Shown piece by piece: positions 9,721-19,477 of a stretch of DNA of 64,000 bases. The stretch is from SAR116 cluster bacterium AG-447-A06. GTDB taxonomy: Bacteria > Pseudomonadota > Alphaproteobacteria > Puniceispirillales > Puniceispirillaceae. The notes under the pieces are model-generated. The model had not been told where the DNA came from and ran no database searches. It saw only the letters and a list, made by a program, of their open reading frames with translations. The stretch is from assembly GCA_003212345.1 (NCBI GenBank), contig QCPZ01000006.1:1-64000 (forward strand), written 5' to 3'. Both the position numbers and the translations under genes were made by a program. How positions within the stretch are numbered: position 1 is the first letter of the stretch; each line of letters opens with the position of its first letter.

Positions 9721-10863
9721 CTAAAGTGCTGTCCGAGACGTTATCTGGCCTCCCCAATTAAAGGGCAATGAGACAGCCTCAACGTGACGTATCTTCTCTG
9801 TGTCCTGCATACTAATTGGATCTCTTGATCTCAAAGCTTCGAGGGAGATCATGCCCACACCAATATTTTTTCCGAACCGAGGCGAATAACCACACGCACT
9901 AACATAACCCACGACGTTCCCGCTTTGTAAAAGTCTTAGTCTATGTTCATTTGGTTTGCTTTGACGCGGACCATCAAGAAAAAAACCCGTAAATTTTCTA
10001 TCAATACCATTTCCTTTGAGATGGATTAATGCATCCTTCCCGACAAAATCATTTTCTTGATTTAAGTCGACAAATCTATCCATACCAAGTTCAAAAGGAT
10101 TAGTTTTAGCATCGGTATCAGCACCAAAAGAGATTAGACCGCTCTCTAGCCTTTCAATGTAATTTGGAGTTCCAGGGCCAATATCATCATCTTTGCCAGC
10201 TTCAAAAACACGCTTCCAAAGATCATATCCACGGGTTCCGTCACGGAGGTATAACTCGTAGCCTCCTTGCTTTGACCAACCAGACTTAGACACAATCAGC
10301 GGAATGCCATCAAGGCTTGCCTCACAAAACTCAAAATATTTTAGTTCTTTGACCCATTCGCCAAATAAATTTGAGACAACGCTCGTTGCCTTTGGTCCCT
10401 GCACAGCCAGCGGCGAAACATCTGGCTCAAACACTTCCACGTCCATGCCAAGCGCGCCAGCAATCGCAGACACCCATAGATATAAATCACTATCCGCAAT
10501 TGAGAACCAGACCTCGTTGTCTGCGATTTGCAATAAAACTGGATCATTTATGATTGATCCATCATGCTTACAGATTGGAACATATTTGCCTTGACCGATT
10601 GCAAGCCCATCAAGATTTCTAGGTGTCAAGTATTTGGCAAGCTTAATTGCATCCGGTCCTTTTACAGCCACCTGTCTCTCAACAGCTACATCCCAAACGG
10701 CAACTCCATTGATTAATCGATCATACTCAGCATCCGGATCACCGTAACTTGTTGGCATATACATGTGATTATAAACACTGGCAGCCGCAAGACCTGACTC
10801 AACGCTCGCTTCAAAAAAAGGGCTTTTACGAACTCTTGCACCGAATGACAGTTGAATACTCAT
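9721..10863 (-). CDS. DmdA-like tetrahydrofolate-dependent demethylase (GcvT family)
   Basis: The 380-residue protein belongs to the GcvT/aminomethyltransferase fold and, beyond that, resembles dimethylsulfoniopropionate (DMSP) demethylases: the N-terminal SVYNHMYMPTSYG, the VAVWDVAVERQV segment, the INDPVLLQIADNEVWFSIA strand, SKSGWSKQGGYELYL, and YIERLESGLISFG followed by NPFELGMDRFVDL. DmdA transfers a methyl group from DMSP to tetrahydrofolate. ATG at 10863 is preferred over TTG at 10875; GGGAATTGT precedes it. I cannot separate true DmdA from DmdA-like paralogues acting on other methylated compounds by eye, and no other DMSP gene is nearby. It ends close to an AT-rich gap after the csp terminator. 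Confidence 0.82.
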   Translation of the reverse strand: MSIQLSFGARVRKSPFFEASVESGLAAASVYNHMYMPTSYGDPDAEYDRLINGVAVWDVAVERQVAVKGPDAIKLAKYLTPRNLDGLAIGQGKYVPICKHDGSIINDPVLLQIADNEVWFSIADSDLYLWVSAIAGALGMDVEVFEPDVSPLAVQGPKATSVVSNLFGEWVKELKYFEFCEASLDGIPLIVSKSGWSKQGGYELYLRDGTRGYDLWKRVFEAGKDDDIGPGTPNYIERLESGLISFGADTDAKTNPFELGMDRFVDLNQENDFVGKDALIHLKGNGIDRKFTGFFLDGPRQSKPNEHRLRLLQSGNVVGYVSACGYSPRFGKNIGVGMISLEALRSRDPISMQDTEKIRHVEAVSLPFNWGGQITSRTAL

Positions 10864-10979
10864 TACAATTCCCAACGACTAACAAAGAGCCTGATTGATT
10901 CCGCCAAATATTGCCATAAGGGTTACTCACGAGTATTCTCATTTCGCCAACTATCACCTATTTCTTGCCTAAAATCGCC

Positions 10980-12029
10980 TTATCCAAAGAAATTTCTAAT
11001 TTCGATCGCCAATTTATCAACCGCATCAACATCAATATCAAGATGGGTTACGAGGCGAATGGTAGGCTCACCGCCACCCAACAAGATACCTCTTTCAGCA
11101 AGATATTTACGTAAAGGCTTTGCTGATCCATCCGGGAGCTTCATAAACACCATATTGGTTTCCACCAGATCTTCTTTTACCTCCACCTTGTCAATACGAT
11201 TTAATTGATCCGCGAGTCTTAATGCGTTGGTGTGATCTACGGCGAGACGCTCAATATGATGATCCAGCGCATAAAGCCCTGCCGCAGCTAAAATACCCAC
11301 TTGGCGCATCCCACCCCCAACAAGTTTTCGCATACGGCGCGCCCGCTCAATGAACGCCTCAGACCCAACCAACACTGATCCTGCTGGCGTCCCAAGTCCC
11401 TTGGAAAGACAGAGTGACACGCTATCAACGGCGTTAACTATAAGGCGTGCTGGCACGCCCAGCTTGACGGCAGCATTCATAAGGCGCGCTCCATCCAGAT
11501 GAACAAACAACTCTCGAGCCTTTGCGGCTGTAGCTAGAGCGTTGATATGCTCAGCGTCGTGCACGTGTCCATATACTGTGTTTTCAAGACACAGGAGACG
11601 GCTGATCGGACAATGCAAATCATCTGGCTTGATCGCAGCGGTAATATCTGATGTTCGCATTGCGCCGCGGTGGTCAGTTGCAAGCGCACCCATCATCACA
11701 CCGCCAAGGACTGAAACACCGCCGGCTTCATATCGGTGGATGTGAAAACAGTCACCAACCAATAATTCATCACCGCGCTGACAATGCGACAGTAACGCCA
11801 CAAGGTTGGACTGGGTTCCACTGGCAACGAATAGGCCAGCTTCCTTTCCAAGCAATTGAGCAGCCCGCTCTTGCAATGCGTTCACCGTAGGGTCATCCCC
11901 ATACACATCATCACCAACTTCAGCATTTGCCATGGCGTCCCGCATTGCCCTTGTTGGCTGGGTTACGGTATCACTTCGCATATCAATATGTGCCAACTCA
12001 TTCCTTTGGATCGTATCTTGACACACCAT
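10980..12029 (-). CDS. ltaE: Low-specificity threonine aldolase
   Basis: A PLP enzyme cleaving L-threonine or L-allo-threonine to glycine and acetaldehyde. The 349-residue product shows the family N-terminus [20 protein letters not shown], the [15 protein letters not shown] stretch, [20 protein letters not shown], a conserved LENTVYG, and the PLP-lysine in [18 protein letters not shown] (about residue 206). The start codon shares one base with the stop of the upstream flavoprotein gene (TAATG), so the two are translated as a unit. The metabolic link between the two is not obvious. Confidence 0.93.
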   Translation of the reverse strand: MVCQDTIQRNELAHIDMRSDTVTQPTRAMRDAMANAEVGDDVYGDDPTVNALQERAAQLLGKEAGLFVASGTQSNLVALLSHCQRGDELLVGDCFHIHRYEAGGVSVLGGVMMGALATDHRGAMRTSDITAAIKPDDLHCPISRLLCLENTVYGHVHDAEHINALATAAKARELFVHLDGARLMNAAVKLGVPARLIVNAVDSVSLCLSKGLGTPAGSVLVGSEAFIERARRMRKLVGGGMRQVGILAAAGLYALDHHIERLAVDHTNALRLADQLNRIDKVEVKEDLVETNMVFMKLPDGSAKPLRKYLAERGILLGGGEPTIRLVTHLDIDVDAVDKLAIEIRNFFG

Positions 12030-13261
12030 TACGCCGCTCCACTTGCGACAAAACCCTTTAAGTCAAAATCAGCATTGCCAATATCTGAGGGAGGTGGCGA
12101 CAGGCCTAAATCAAGGCATTTTTTACCTAGCATGTAGGCCGCAGGATCGCCCACTGCTTCAATCGCTGCAAGCTTTCCAAAAACATCATAGCTCCAAACC
12201 GATAGGCCTCCCTCGCGCTTGCCGCGCCTCACCACATATTGCACAGCAGCAGCTTCTTGCGGAACAATTCCAGCTGACTGCAATCGCACATCAAACTGCT
12301 CAGACCAAAACCATGGTGCCGCTTTTGGTGGCTGGCTGGAACCACAAATCGCCGCCGCCGCCCGTGCTGCTGTATTTTGCGCGTTGTCAACCGACTCAAT
12401 TCGAGACATGGCTCCATCTACAAGTGCCACATCGCCAATTGCATAAATATCTGCATCCGAACTCTGCATCATCCCATCCACAATAATACCGTCACCGGTA
12501 GTAAGACCAGCATCTTTGGCATTACCCAATTCTGGCAAAACGCCTATCCCTAACAACAGCAATTCAGCGTGAATGGTTCTGTCATTATTTATCCGGATAC
12601 CCGAGAACAGACCATCTTTTTGCAAGATTTCCTGATTGATCACCCCAGTATAAATCCCAACATCATTAATTTCATGAAGGTTAGCAAAAAAAGCTGATAT
12701 GTTTGGACTTGCCACCCTTGCTAGAAGGCGTTCCGTCATTTCAATTACATCAACATGTATACCAGCCTTGGTTAGACTGGCGGCAACCTCAAGCCCGATA
12801 TATCCACCCCCAATAACGATCGCACTTTTTCGGCCTTTCATAGCAGAGCGCAGCTCATAGGCATTTCTAGCATGGCGGAGGACAAACACATTTTGAAGAT
12901 TGTTAGCATCATCAAGCTGACGTGGAAAAGCACCGGTAGCCAGTACCAACTTATCATATCTGCAGCATTGTCCATCATCTAGTTGCAACTGTTTCGACTC
13001 TCGATCTATAGCAGTTACCTCCCTACCATCAATCAAGGTAATCTCATGTGAGGTAAACCAATCACTCCGTCGCAATAGAAATTTTTCGTCGTCGCTCCCG
13101 TCAGCCTGCAAAAATCCTTTTGACAATGGAGGACGCTCAAATGGAACTCCAGAAAGCCGGTCAATAAGCTGAATCTGACCGGAAAAGCCATTTGCTCGCA
13201 GCTTTTCTGCGCAAGAAACCCCAGCATGGCTGGCTCCGATAATAATTATAGGATCTGACAT
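12029..13261 (-). CDS. NAD(P)/FAD-dependent oxidoreductase, ferredoxin reductase-like
   Basis: A 410-residue flavoprotein of the putidaredoxin/rhodocoxin reductase type, which moves electrons from NAD(P)H to a small iron-sulfur protein. The FAD-binding GASHAGVSCAEKLR is at the N-terminus, the NAD(P)-binding GGGYIGLEVAASL near residues 152-164, and YAIGDVAL near residue 275. A C-terminal reductase domain follows (APWFWSEQFDVRLQSAGI). No partner ferredoxin is encoded within the neighbouring genes. It overlaps the threonine aldolase gene by one base. The physiological partner is unknown. Confidence 0.88.
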   Translation of the reverse strand: MSDPIIIIGASHAGVSCAEKLRANGFSGQIQLIDRLSGVPFERPPLSKGFLQADGSDDEKFLLRRSDWFTSHEITLIDGREVTAIDRESKQLQLDDGQCCRYDKLVLATGAFPRQLDDANNLQNVFVLRHARNAYELRSAMKGRKSAIVIGGGYIGLEVAASLTKAGIHVDVIEMTERLLARVASPNISAFFANLHEINDVGIYTGVINQEILQKDGLFSGIRINNDRTIHAELLLLGIGVLPELGNAKDAGLTTGDGIIVDGMMQSSDADIYAIGDVALVDGAMSRIESVDNAQNTAARAAAAICGSSQPPKAAPWFWSEQFDVRLQSAGIVPQEAAAVQYVVRRGKREGGLSVWSYDVFGKLAAIEAVGDPAAYMLGKKCLDLGLSPPPSDIGNADFDLKGFVASGAA

Positions 13262-13310
13262 AATGAGCCTGTCCTTCGCCTTATGTCCTCTGTTTTGACA
13301 CTTGGTCCAA

Positions 13311-14060
13311 TCACGGTAATCCAGCCATGTGCCGCTCCATTAATGCTGGCAGTTGATCAATCCTACTTATGACCTTTTTTTGGTCTATGTTTTCATGAGG
13401 CCGATCTTTTGCACTATCAGCAACACAGATAAAATCACCCGCATTTGCCGCAAGTGCAACACCGTAATCCGCCATTGTATCACCCACCATAACACTTGCC
13501 GCAGGAGCGACGCCAGTGACCTTACAACAATGCAAAAACCCATTAGGGTCTGGCTTTGATCCAAACCCACTATCGGCACCAACTACCACTCGAAAGAGAT
13601 CAAGAACACCAATATCCCGCATGTTTTTTTTAGCGCTTTCCTCATTATCATTAGTCAAAATGGCAAGCGCATAACCCTTGGCGTAAAGCTGGCGAAGGGG
13701 CGTTTCAACATCCCCCTTTGGCACAGTCTGATTTCGTCCATGACGGTTTACCAACTCTTTAACATCATATTGATAGCGCTCGTCATCATCCAGTGAGATC
13801 ATATGGCTTGGGAGCATCTTTTGCCAGCAGGCCCGAATATCAGCAAAAGAGCCAGCGGCAAAAATACCTCGAGAATTAATGTGGCCGGTTTTATCATTTA
13901 CCCCAATTGCAGCCAACAAATCCGGGGCGCCAACATTACCATCCCAATCATTGGGAATACAACTTGCCGTATATTGGGCAACCGCGCGCGCGACCGGCAG
14001 CCACGTTGCCTCTAAATCAAGGATTACGCCGTCCTTATCAAAAACAATCAAATCCGTCAT
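13311..14060 (-). CDS. HAD-family phosphatase, phosphoglycolate phosphatase-like
   Basis: A 249-residue haloacid-dehalogenase-type hydrolase. The nucleophile motif is FDKDGVILD at residues 7-15, motif II is the ILTND segment, and the C-terminal metal-binding motif is MVGDTMADYGVALAA. A cap domain lies between motifs I and II. The closest type is the Gph/CbbY group acting on small sugar or glycolate phosphates, but the substrate cannot be read from sequence. It is on the same strand as the flavoprotein and aldolase genes, 49 bases upstream. Confidence 0.85.
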   Translation of the reverse strand: MTDLIVFDKDGVILDLEATWLPVARAVAQYTASCIPNDWDGNVGAPDLLAAIGVNDKTGHINSRGIFAAGSFADIRACWQKMLPSHMISLDDDERYQYDVKELVNRHGRNQTVPKGDVETPLRQLYAKGYALAILTNDNEESAKKNMRDIGVLDLFRVVVGADSGFGSKPDPNGFLHCCKVTGVAPAASVMVGDTMADYGVALAANAGDFICVADSAKDRPHENIDQKKVISRIDQLPALMERHMAGLP

Positions 14061-14238
14061 TTTCGCCTATGGCACCGTAAAAATAGAAAAAGGTTTTATT
14101 CGTGTTCAAACTGACCGATATGCATGCTCCAACCAAGCAGCTTTTTACAATTTTTCTATGTTCATTTATTTTTTTAAAGGGATTAACCATGATTCACTCA
14201 GTTAATCGATAACTTAGATGATCGTTTTATCGCATCAG

Positions 14239-15213
14239 CTATTGCCGGCCAACCATAAAACTGCGTCCTTGAAGACGGGCATATACCGCAGCAATTTGCC
14301 CTTCCTCATACATCGCGTTAGCAAGACTGGAACCTGCAGCCAATGCCCGATAAATCTCATCATCGGTTAGAAAGCCAACCGCAACTGTCACCAGCCGGTC
14401 TTGCAAATCACTATCGGGAGCAAGCTCATTAGCCGGCTGGCGCAATATAGCTGGTGAAGATACGGAAATTGCGTTGGCAATCAATGTAGCAGCCACGTCT
14501 GCATCTGCTGCAGTCTTTGCTAACACAGTCACCGAGTCCGCAATGCCAAGTGAATGGCTGCGACCGCGCCACCCGCTCGTGGCGACACCGCCGATTTTAT
14601 CTTCATGGCCAAGCCTGATTTGGCCTTTTAGTGGCATATTGCCTCCAAGTTTTACGCTCGCTTTTTTGGCAAAGCCACTAAAATACACATCCCGATCATC
14701 AGCAATACCGATATCGAAAAAGGCTCCCTTGCTTAGGTGGAGCGCAATATCTCCACCATTATTTACAATAGCACGATCGAGCCCACCACCCATGGTATAC
14801 AGAATATAATCGGCTACGCTGCCAGCAACTGCTACCATTGGGGTGATAAAATCACCGCTTTCATAACGGTGCAAATGTGGACGAATAGCCTCATCCATGC
14901 GTTTTGCAACCAAACCTTCTAAATTTGGTGGCGGGAGCGCATTTGCCGGCGCACGCAATATTGGCAATTCCTCAACGAGGGCCGCAAGAAGACCGTCAAA
15001 GGCAACAGCTGCCCGTGCAAAAGCATTCATCACGACATCTGTTGCGCCATCAGCACTGATAATCAGATCAATCGGCCCGTGCTGTAAATGCAACCGCTGA
15101 TCAAGCCAATTTGCCACAGCTCCCCCTGGCATTTGCAAAGGCACACCCGCCACCAATGGCAAATTGGCCATATTTGAAGCAAGTATATCTGTTTTGCTTT
15201 TGACCTGCAGCAT
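14239..15213 (-). CDS. UPF0280 family protein (ApbE-like)
   Basis: A 324-residue soluble protein of the UPF0280 family, distantly related to the ApbE flavin-transferase fold. Family features include the Gly/Ala-rich MVAVAGSVADYILYTMGGG segment, NNGGDIALHL, and VATSGWRGRSHSLGIADSVTVLA. It starts three bases after the 6-hydroxynicotinate reductase gene, so it is co-transcribed and probably works with it. ApbE itself attaches FMN covalently; whether this protein modifies the reductase or handles a cofactor is inference. It is the last gene of the cluster. Confidence 0.8.
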   Translation of the reverse strand: MLQVKSKTDILASNMANLPLVAGVPLQMPGGAVANWLDQRLHLQHGPIDLIISADGATDVVMNAFARAAVAFDGLLAALVEELPILRAPANALPPPNLEGLVAKRMDEAIRPHLHRYESGDFITPMVAVAGSVADYILYTMGGGLDRAIVNNGGDIALHLSKGAFFDIGIADDRDVYFSGFAKKASVKLGGNMPLKGQIRLGHEDKIGGVATSGWRGRSHSLGIADSVTVLAKTAADADVAATLIANAISVSSPAILRQPANELAPDSDLQDRLVTVAVGFLTDDEIYRALAAGSSLANAMYEEGQIAAVYARLQGRSFMVGRQ

Positions 15214-15216
15214 ACC

Positions 15217-16716
15217 CTACCGCCCGGTTGGCCATGGATTTTGCGGTCGCTGTACAACGCGCTTCTTACCTGCAAGCTTGTGATCATTTTGCGGACCGAT
15301 TTTGCCAGCCAACACATCATCAATCGACATCACATGATCGAGATGCCCACCCAGTGCCATGTAATCACTTTTCCGAAGGGTAAATTCAATCGGGGCAACT
15401 AACGCCGGGGTGGGTACGTAGCCAAAGGCATTTTCTGGAAGATTGGTAACATCCACCATCACCGTAATGCCGCCACCGGGCCAAATATAGGCAGGCGCCC
15501 CGCCACAAGTTACTCGGGTCAACGCATCCTTAACTGACCGTGTTAACATGACCGGATTTTCTGTTACGCCAGCTCGGAGCGAACCACCAGCTCCACCCAT
15601 AAAATTGATCGAAGTTAGTGCCGGTTCACAATTTTCTTCAATACGTTGGATTGAAGGCTGGAGACGTTGCGGCATTTTTTTTGCCACCGGCATCAGACCA
15701 TCGTCCAGCTCGTAATATGCAAATTGTTCGCCGGTAGTTGAAACCATCAATAATGATTGACCGGGCTTAGCAACTTTTGGATCAAACGGCCCAAGAATTG
15801 TCAGAGGATTGGTTAAATTAGTTCCACCCCAGCCAGTACCAGGTTCCGCCACCTGAAAATAACGACCAGGGGTCGATCGGCGACCAATGATCTTTATTCC
15901 GCTTGGTTCCCAGCCGATCACTTTCCCAGCTTGATGTTCGGACATTACACCAGTAATGTGATCGTCGACAATCACCACCTCATCAACAAGGCCATGCCAT
16001 TGGGCCGCGAACATTCCCACCGTTGCCGAACCACAGCCAACACGCATACGTGACTCAACAACATTGTTAATCACCGGCGGCTTACCAGCCTGAAGTACAA
16101 GACTGGATCCGTCATCAACCTGCATGTCGACCGCATCTCCATTGCACAATGCCAGCAAAGTGGCACACGTCACTCGTCCTTCTTTTTTGCTACCACCAGT
16201 AAGATGGTGGACCCCACCGAGGGACAGCATCTGCGAGCCATACTCACCGGTTGTTACATGCCCAACAGGCTCCCCATCGACCCTTACAAAAGCGCGTTCA
16301 GGCCCAATATGGCGATCTGTATCAATTTTTATTTTGGCGCCGCAATAGCTAAAAATGCCCTCGGATACCACGGTGACCATATCAACGCCGTCAACAACGC
16401 TGCCCACAATAAAGGGTGCTGGTTTATAATCTGGATAGGTGGTGCCGGCACCAATAGCCGTAACAAACGCATCTTGTGGGGCAACAAGTTCACCATCCCA
16501 GTCATCCGCACCGTCAAGAAATCGCACCAGTTCGCCACCTTTATCAACGCGGCGCTGCATGACTAACAATGGATCTAGGCGCAAAAGCTGGCCATTTTCA
16601 TTTGCATAACGATCGCACGCACCCGATTTGCCATCAGCTATGAAGCACATCACTGGACAGGCATCGCAGCGGATCTTTTCTTCGATCCGCTTATCGCGAT
16701 TAGTTTTTGTTGTCAT
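15217..16716 (-). CDS. hnr: 6-hydroxynicotinate reductase
   Basis: Predicted to reduce 6-hydroxynicotinate to 1,4,5,6-tetrahydro-6-oxonicotinate with electrons from reduced ferredoxin (EC 1.3.7.1). The 499-residue protein begins with a cysteine cluster, CDACPVMCFIADGKSGACD, suited to a [4Fe-4S] centre, followed by a long conserved body with INFMGGAGGSLRAGVTE and GGAPAYIWPGGGITVMVD. ATG at 16716 is chosen over an open frame to 16764 because it avoids overlapping the hydroxylase gene and has GGGGG upstream. Identification rests on the family pattern and the enamidase and hydroxylase genes in the same cluster. Confidence 0.82.
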   Translation of the reverse strand: MTTKTNRDKRIEEKIRCDACPVMCFIADGKSGACDRYANENGQLLRLDPLLVMQRRVDKGGELVRFLDGADDWDGELVAPQDAFVTAIGAGTTYPDYKPAPFIVGSVVDGVDMVTVVSEGIFSYCGAKIKIDTDRHIGPERAFVRVDGEPVGHVTTGEYGSQMLSLGGVHHLTGGSKKEGRVTCATLLALCNGDAVDMQVDDGSSLVLQAGKPPVINNVVESRMRVGCGSATVGMFAAQWHGLVDEVVIVDDHITGVMSEHQAGKVIGWEPSGIKIIGRRSTPGRYFQVAEPGTGWGGTNLTNPLTILGPFDPKVAKPGQSLLMVSTTGEQFAYYELDDGLMPVAKKMPQRLQPSIQRIEENCEPALTSINFMGGAGGSLRAGVTENPVMLTRSVKDALTRVTCGGAPAYIWPGGGITVMVDVTNLPENAFGYVPTPALVAPIEFTLRKSDYMALGGHLDHVMSIDDVLAGKIGPQNDHKLAGKKRVVQRPQNPWPTGR

Positions 16717-16735
16717 CCTTTGCGCCCCCTGATTC

Positions 16736-19477
16736 TTATGCCTTTGTCGCCGCAATCGCTGCACAAATTTTATCTGGCGTTGCAGGCAAGTCCGTAATGC
16801 TGGCCCCAGTCGCGTGCCGGATCGCGTTCAGAATTGCCGGGGCTGTTGGAATGAGAACATGCTCACCAAGACCTTTCGCCCCATATGGCCCCTCATCGTC
16901 TGGAACCTCAACAATCACATGGTGGAATTCAGGCACATCACCGATTGTGGGTATAAGGTAATCATGTAGGTTTTCAGTGCGGCCAGGTCGATAATCCTCC
17001 ATTAATGCCAGCCCAATACCTTGAGCAACACCACCCTCAATCTGTCCCTCGACGAGTAGAGGATTGATCGCTCGGCCAACATCATGCGCGGTAGTTATTG
17101 TCTTAAGCTTCACAATGCCAAGCACGCAATCAACTTGGAGTTCTATCATCTGGGCGCCATATCCAAACACCGCATAAGGTTTGCCTTGGCCTTTACTATC
17201 AAGCGCACTTGTTGGCGGATCATAGGTTTCCTCAGCCATAAAGACATAGCCATAATCATTAACTGGCAGCCCTCTCAGGTCAATGCGAGCAAAACCACCA
17301 GAATCATCTCTGAGGTTTAGGCTAGTCCCATCAATAGTAATCTTGGCATTGCCATCAACATTACCTTGGCGCAGCAGCATTTCTCGCAAAGCCTGTCCGG
17401 ATAGTAAAGCTGCCTTCCCTGAAACAAAGGTCTGGCGAGACGCTGACGTTTTTCCACAATCAGGCGTCAAGTCTGTGTCGCAATCAACAAGTGTTAAGTC
17501 GTGAACTGAGACGCCAAACGCGTCGGCAGCGATCTGAGAAATCACGGTATTTGAACCTTGGCCAATATCCATTGCGCCTTGATGAAGGACAATTTCACCC
17601 TCTGGGGTAATGCCCATGCGAATTGTAGACGGATTAGGCAATGACGTGTTTCCGCATCCATACCAACAGCTTGCAATCCCGACCCCACTTCGCCATGGAC
17701 TGCCATTCGCAATTGCCTCCTCATTAAAATCAGCTGCTCTCGAAAGTGCATTTTTCCAGGGTCGCTCTAATGCGGCAAAACAATCATCGATACCAACACC
17801 GTTTTTAAAAACCTGTCCAGTAACGGTTGGCACCCCATTTTTGAGAGCGTTACTCCTACGAAATGCGAGCCTGTCCATTCCAATTTCATCAGCCAAAAGA
17901 TCATAGGCGCATTCCTGTGCGATTGCAGATTGTGGCACCCCAAATCCGCGAAAGGCACCAGCTGGCGGTGCATTAGTATGAACCGCCACACTAGTCGCAC
18001 GATAGTGATCAGTTTTATAAGGGCCACAGGCATGAATCGGTACGCGATTCGCAACTGTTGGTCCCCAACTGGCATAAGCACCAGTATTAAAAATACCATC
18101 AAACACAAAACCACTAATCTGGCCCTTTTCATCGCATCCAACTCGTAAATGAATATCAGACGGATGACGTTTTGTTGATGCGCGCATCGACTCGCCACGG
18201 CTGTAGCATATCCGGGCAGGCCGATCTAAATTCCAAGCAGCAAGTGCTACATAAGGCTGGAATGAAATATCAATTTTTGACCCAAATCCGCCGCCACATG
18301 CAGTCGGCATCACCCGAATAGCCTCTGGATCAACATCCATTATCTCAGCAAGGCTCTCGCGGTCCATTTGACTTGCCTGCGTACAACCGCGAATAACAAT
18401 TCTATTGCCCTCGCGCACAGCGTACCCAGCCTCAGGTTCAATATAGGCATGTTCAATAAAAGGTGTTTTAGTTCGAATCTCCACCTTATGTTTAGCAGCG
18501 GCAAGCGCAGAGTCAGCATCCCCACATTCGACATAGCCGCGCACCAGAATATTGCCATCACGACTTTCATGTAAATTCGGTGCATTAACACTCATCGCAG
18601 CTTCAGGGGTCAGTATAGTGTCATGAGGGTCCCAAGTAATAGGAAAATCAGCTTCATCAAATCTGGTTATAACATCGGCCTCTCCAACGATAGCCGCGAC
18701 GGCATCACCGCGATACAACGCCGTTTCCTCGGCAAACACTGGTTGGTCAGCAAAAGGTGGTATCACCCCAAAGCAGTTACGACCGGGAATATCACTGGCG
18801 TCCAGAACTGCCAAAATTTTGGGGTGCTTTGATAAAAATGCGGCCTTATCGCCAATTTTAAAACTAGCATAATGGTGGGGGCTCCGGATAACTCTGACCA
18901 TCAACGAATCTTGGGGTGCAGCGTCATCACCATAAACCAGACTGGCATCCACCTTTGACTGACCATCAAGATGCCTAATTGGAATGCCAACACTACATCC
19001 TAATTGTGGTAAGGGCTTTATCGGCCTATCCAAATTAACCGCCAATACCGCATCAATAATTTTTCCATATCCCGTACAGCGGCACAAAACACCGCCAAGT
19101 GCATCCTCAACATCGCACCTATTTGGGGTTGGGTTTTTTAGAAGCAAAGCATGTGCGGCAACCAACATGCCTGGTGTACAAATCCCACATTGAGCAGCAC
19201 CATGGGCCAAAAAACTCTCTTGCAGATTTGAAATTATGTTTTCGGCATTAAGGCCCTCGATGCTCGTAACTTTTGCCCCAGCAACCTGGGCAACCGTAGT
19301 CAAGCAACTACAGATCGGCTCGCCGTCCAGAAGTACACTACACGCCCCACAATCGCCAGCATTACATCCAATCTTCGTCCCAGAGAGCCCCATTTCACTG
19401 CGGAGTACCTCGCTTAATCGTGTGCTGGGCAAAGACTGGCTGATTACGGCCTTTCCATTCAATGTAAAACAGGTCAT
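16736..19477 (-). CDS. Molybdenum hydroxylase, fused [2Fe-2S] and Mo-binding subunits (nicotinate dehydrogenase-like)
   Basis: A 913-residue xanthine-dehydrogenase-family protein in which the small iron-sulfur subunit is fused ahead of the molybdopterin subunit. Residues 1-155 carry both [2Fe-2S] sites (CNAGDCGACSVLLDGEPIC and CGICTPGM ... CRCTGYG). The remainder is the Mo domain, with GGGFGSKID, GAFRGFGVPQ and the catalytic Glu in GAKGLGEHVL near the C-terminus. In context it should hydroxylate a pyridine-carboxylate ring at C6 using water. It overlaps the FAD-subunit gene by four bases (ATGA). Xanthine or other heterocycle activity cannot be excluded from sequence. Confidence 0.88.
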   Translation of the reverse strand: MTCFTLNGKAVISQSLPSTRLSEVLRSEMGLSGTKIGCNAGDCGACSVLLDGEPICSCLTTVAQVAGAKVTSIEGLNAENIISNLQESFLAHGAAQCGICTPGMLVAAHALLLKNPTPNRCDVEDALGGVLCRCTGYGKIIDAVLAVNLDRPIKPLPQLGCSVGIPIRHLDGQSKVDASLVYGDDAAPQDSLMVRVIRSPHHYASFKIGDKAAFLSKHPKILAVLDASDIPGRNCFGVIPPFADQPVFAEETALYRGDAVAAIVGEADVITRFDEADFPITWDPHDTILTPEAAMSVNAPNLHESRDGNILVRGYVECGDADSALAAAKHKVEIRTKTPFIEHAYIEPEAGYAVREGNRIVIRGCTQASQMDRESLAEIMDVDPEAIRVMPTACGGGFGSKIDISFQPYVALAAWNLDRPARICYSRGESMRASTKRHPSDIHLRVGCDEKGQISGFVFDGIFNTGAYASWGPTVANRVPIHACGPYKTDHYRATSVAVHTNAPPAGAFRGFGVPQSAIAQECAYDLLADEIGMDRLAFRRSNALKNGVPTVTGQVFKNGVGIDDCFAALERPWKNALSRAADFNEEAIANGSPWRSGVGIASCWYGCGNTSLPNPSTIRMGITPEGEIVLHQGAMDIGQGSNTVISQIAADAFGVSVHDLTLVDCDTDLTPDCGKTSASRQTFVSGKAALLSGQALREMLLRQGNVDGNAKITIDGTSLNLRDDSGGFARIDLRGLPVNDYGYVFMAEETYDPPTSALDSKGQGKPYAVFGYGAQMIELQVDCVLGIVKLKTITTAHDVGRAINPLLVEGQIEGGVAQGIGLALMEDYRPGRTENLHDYLIPTIGDVPEFHHVIVEVPDDEGPYGAKGLGEHVLIPTAPAILNAIRHATGASITDLPATPDKICAAIAATKA

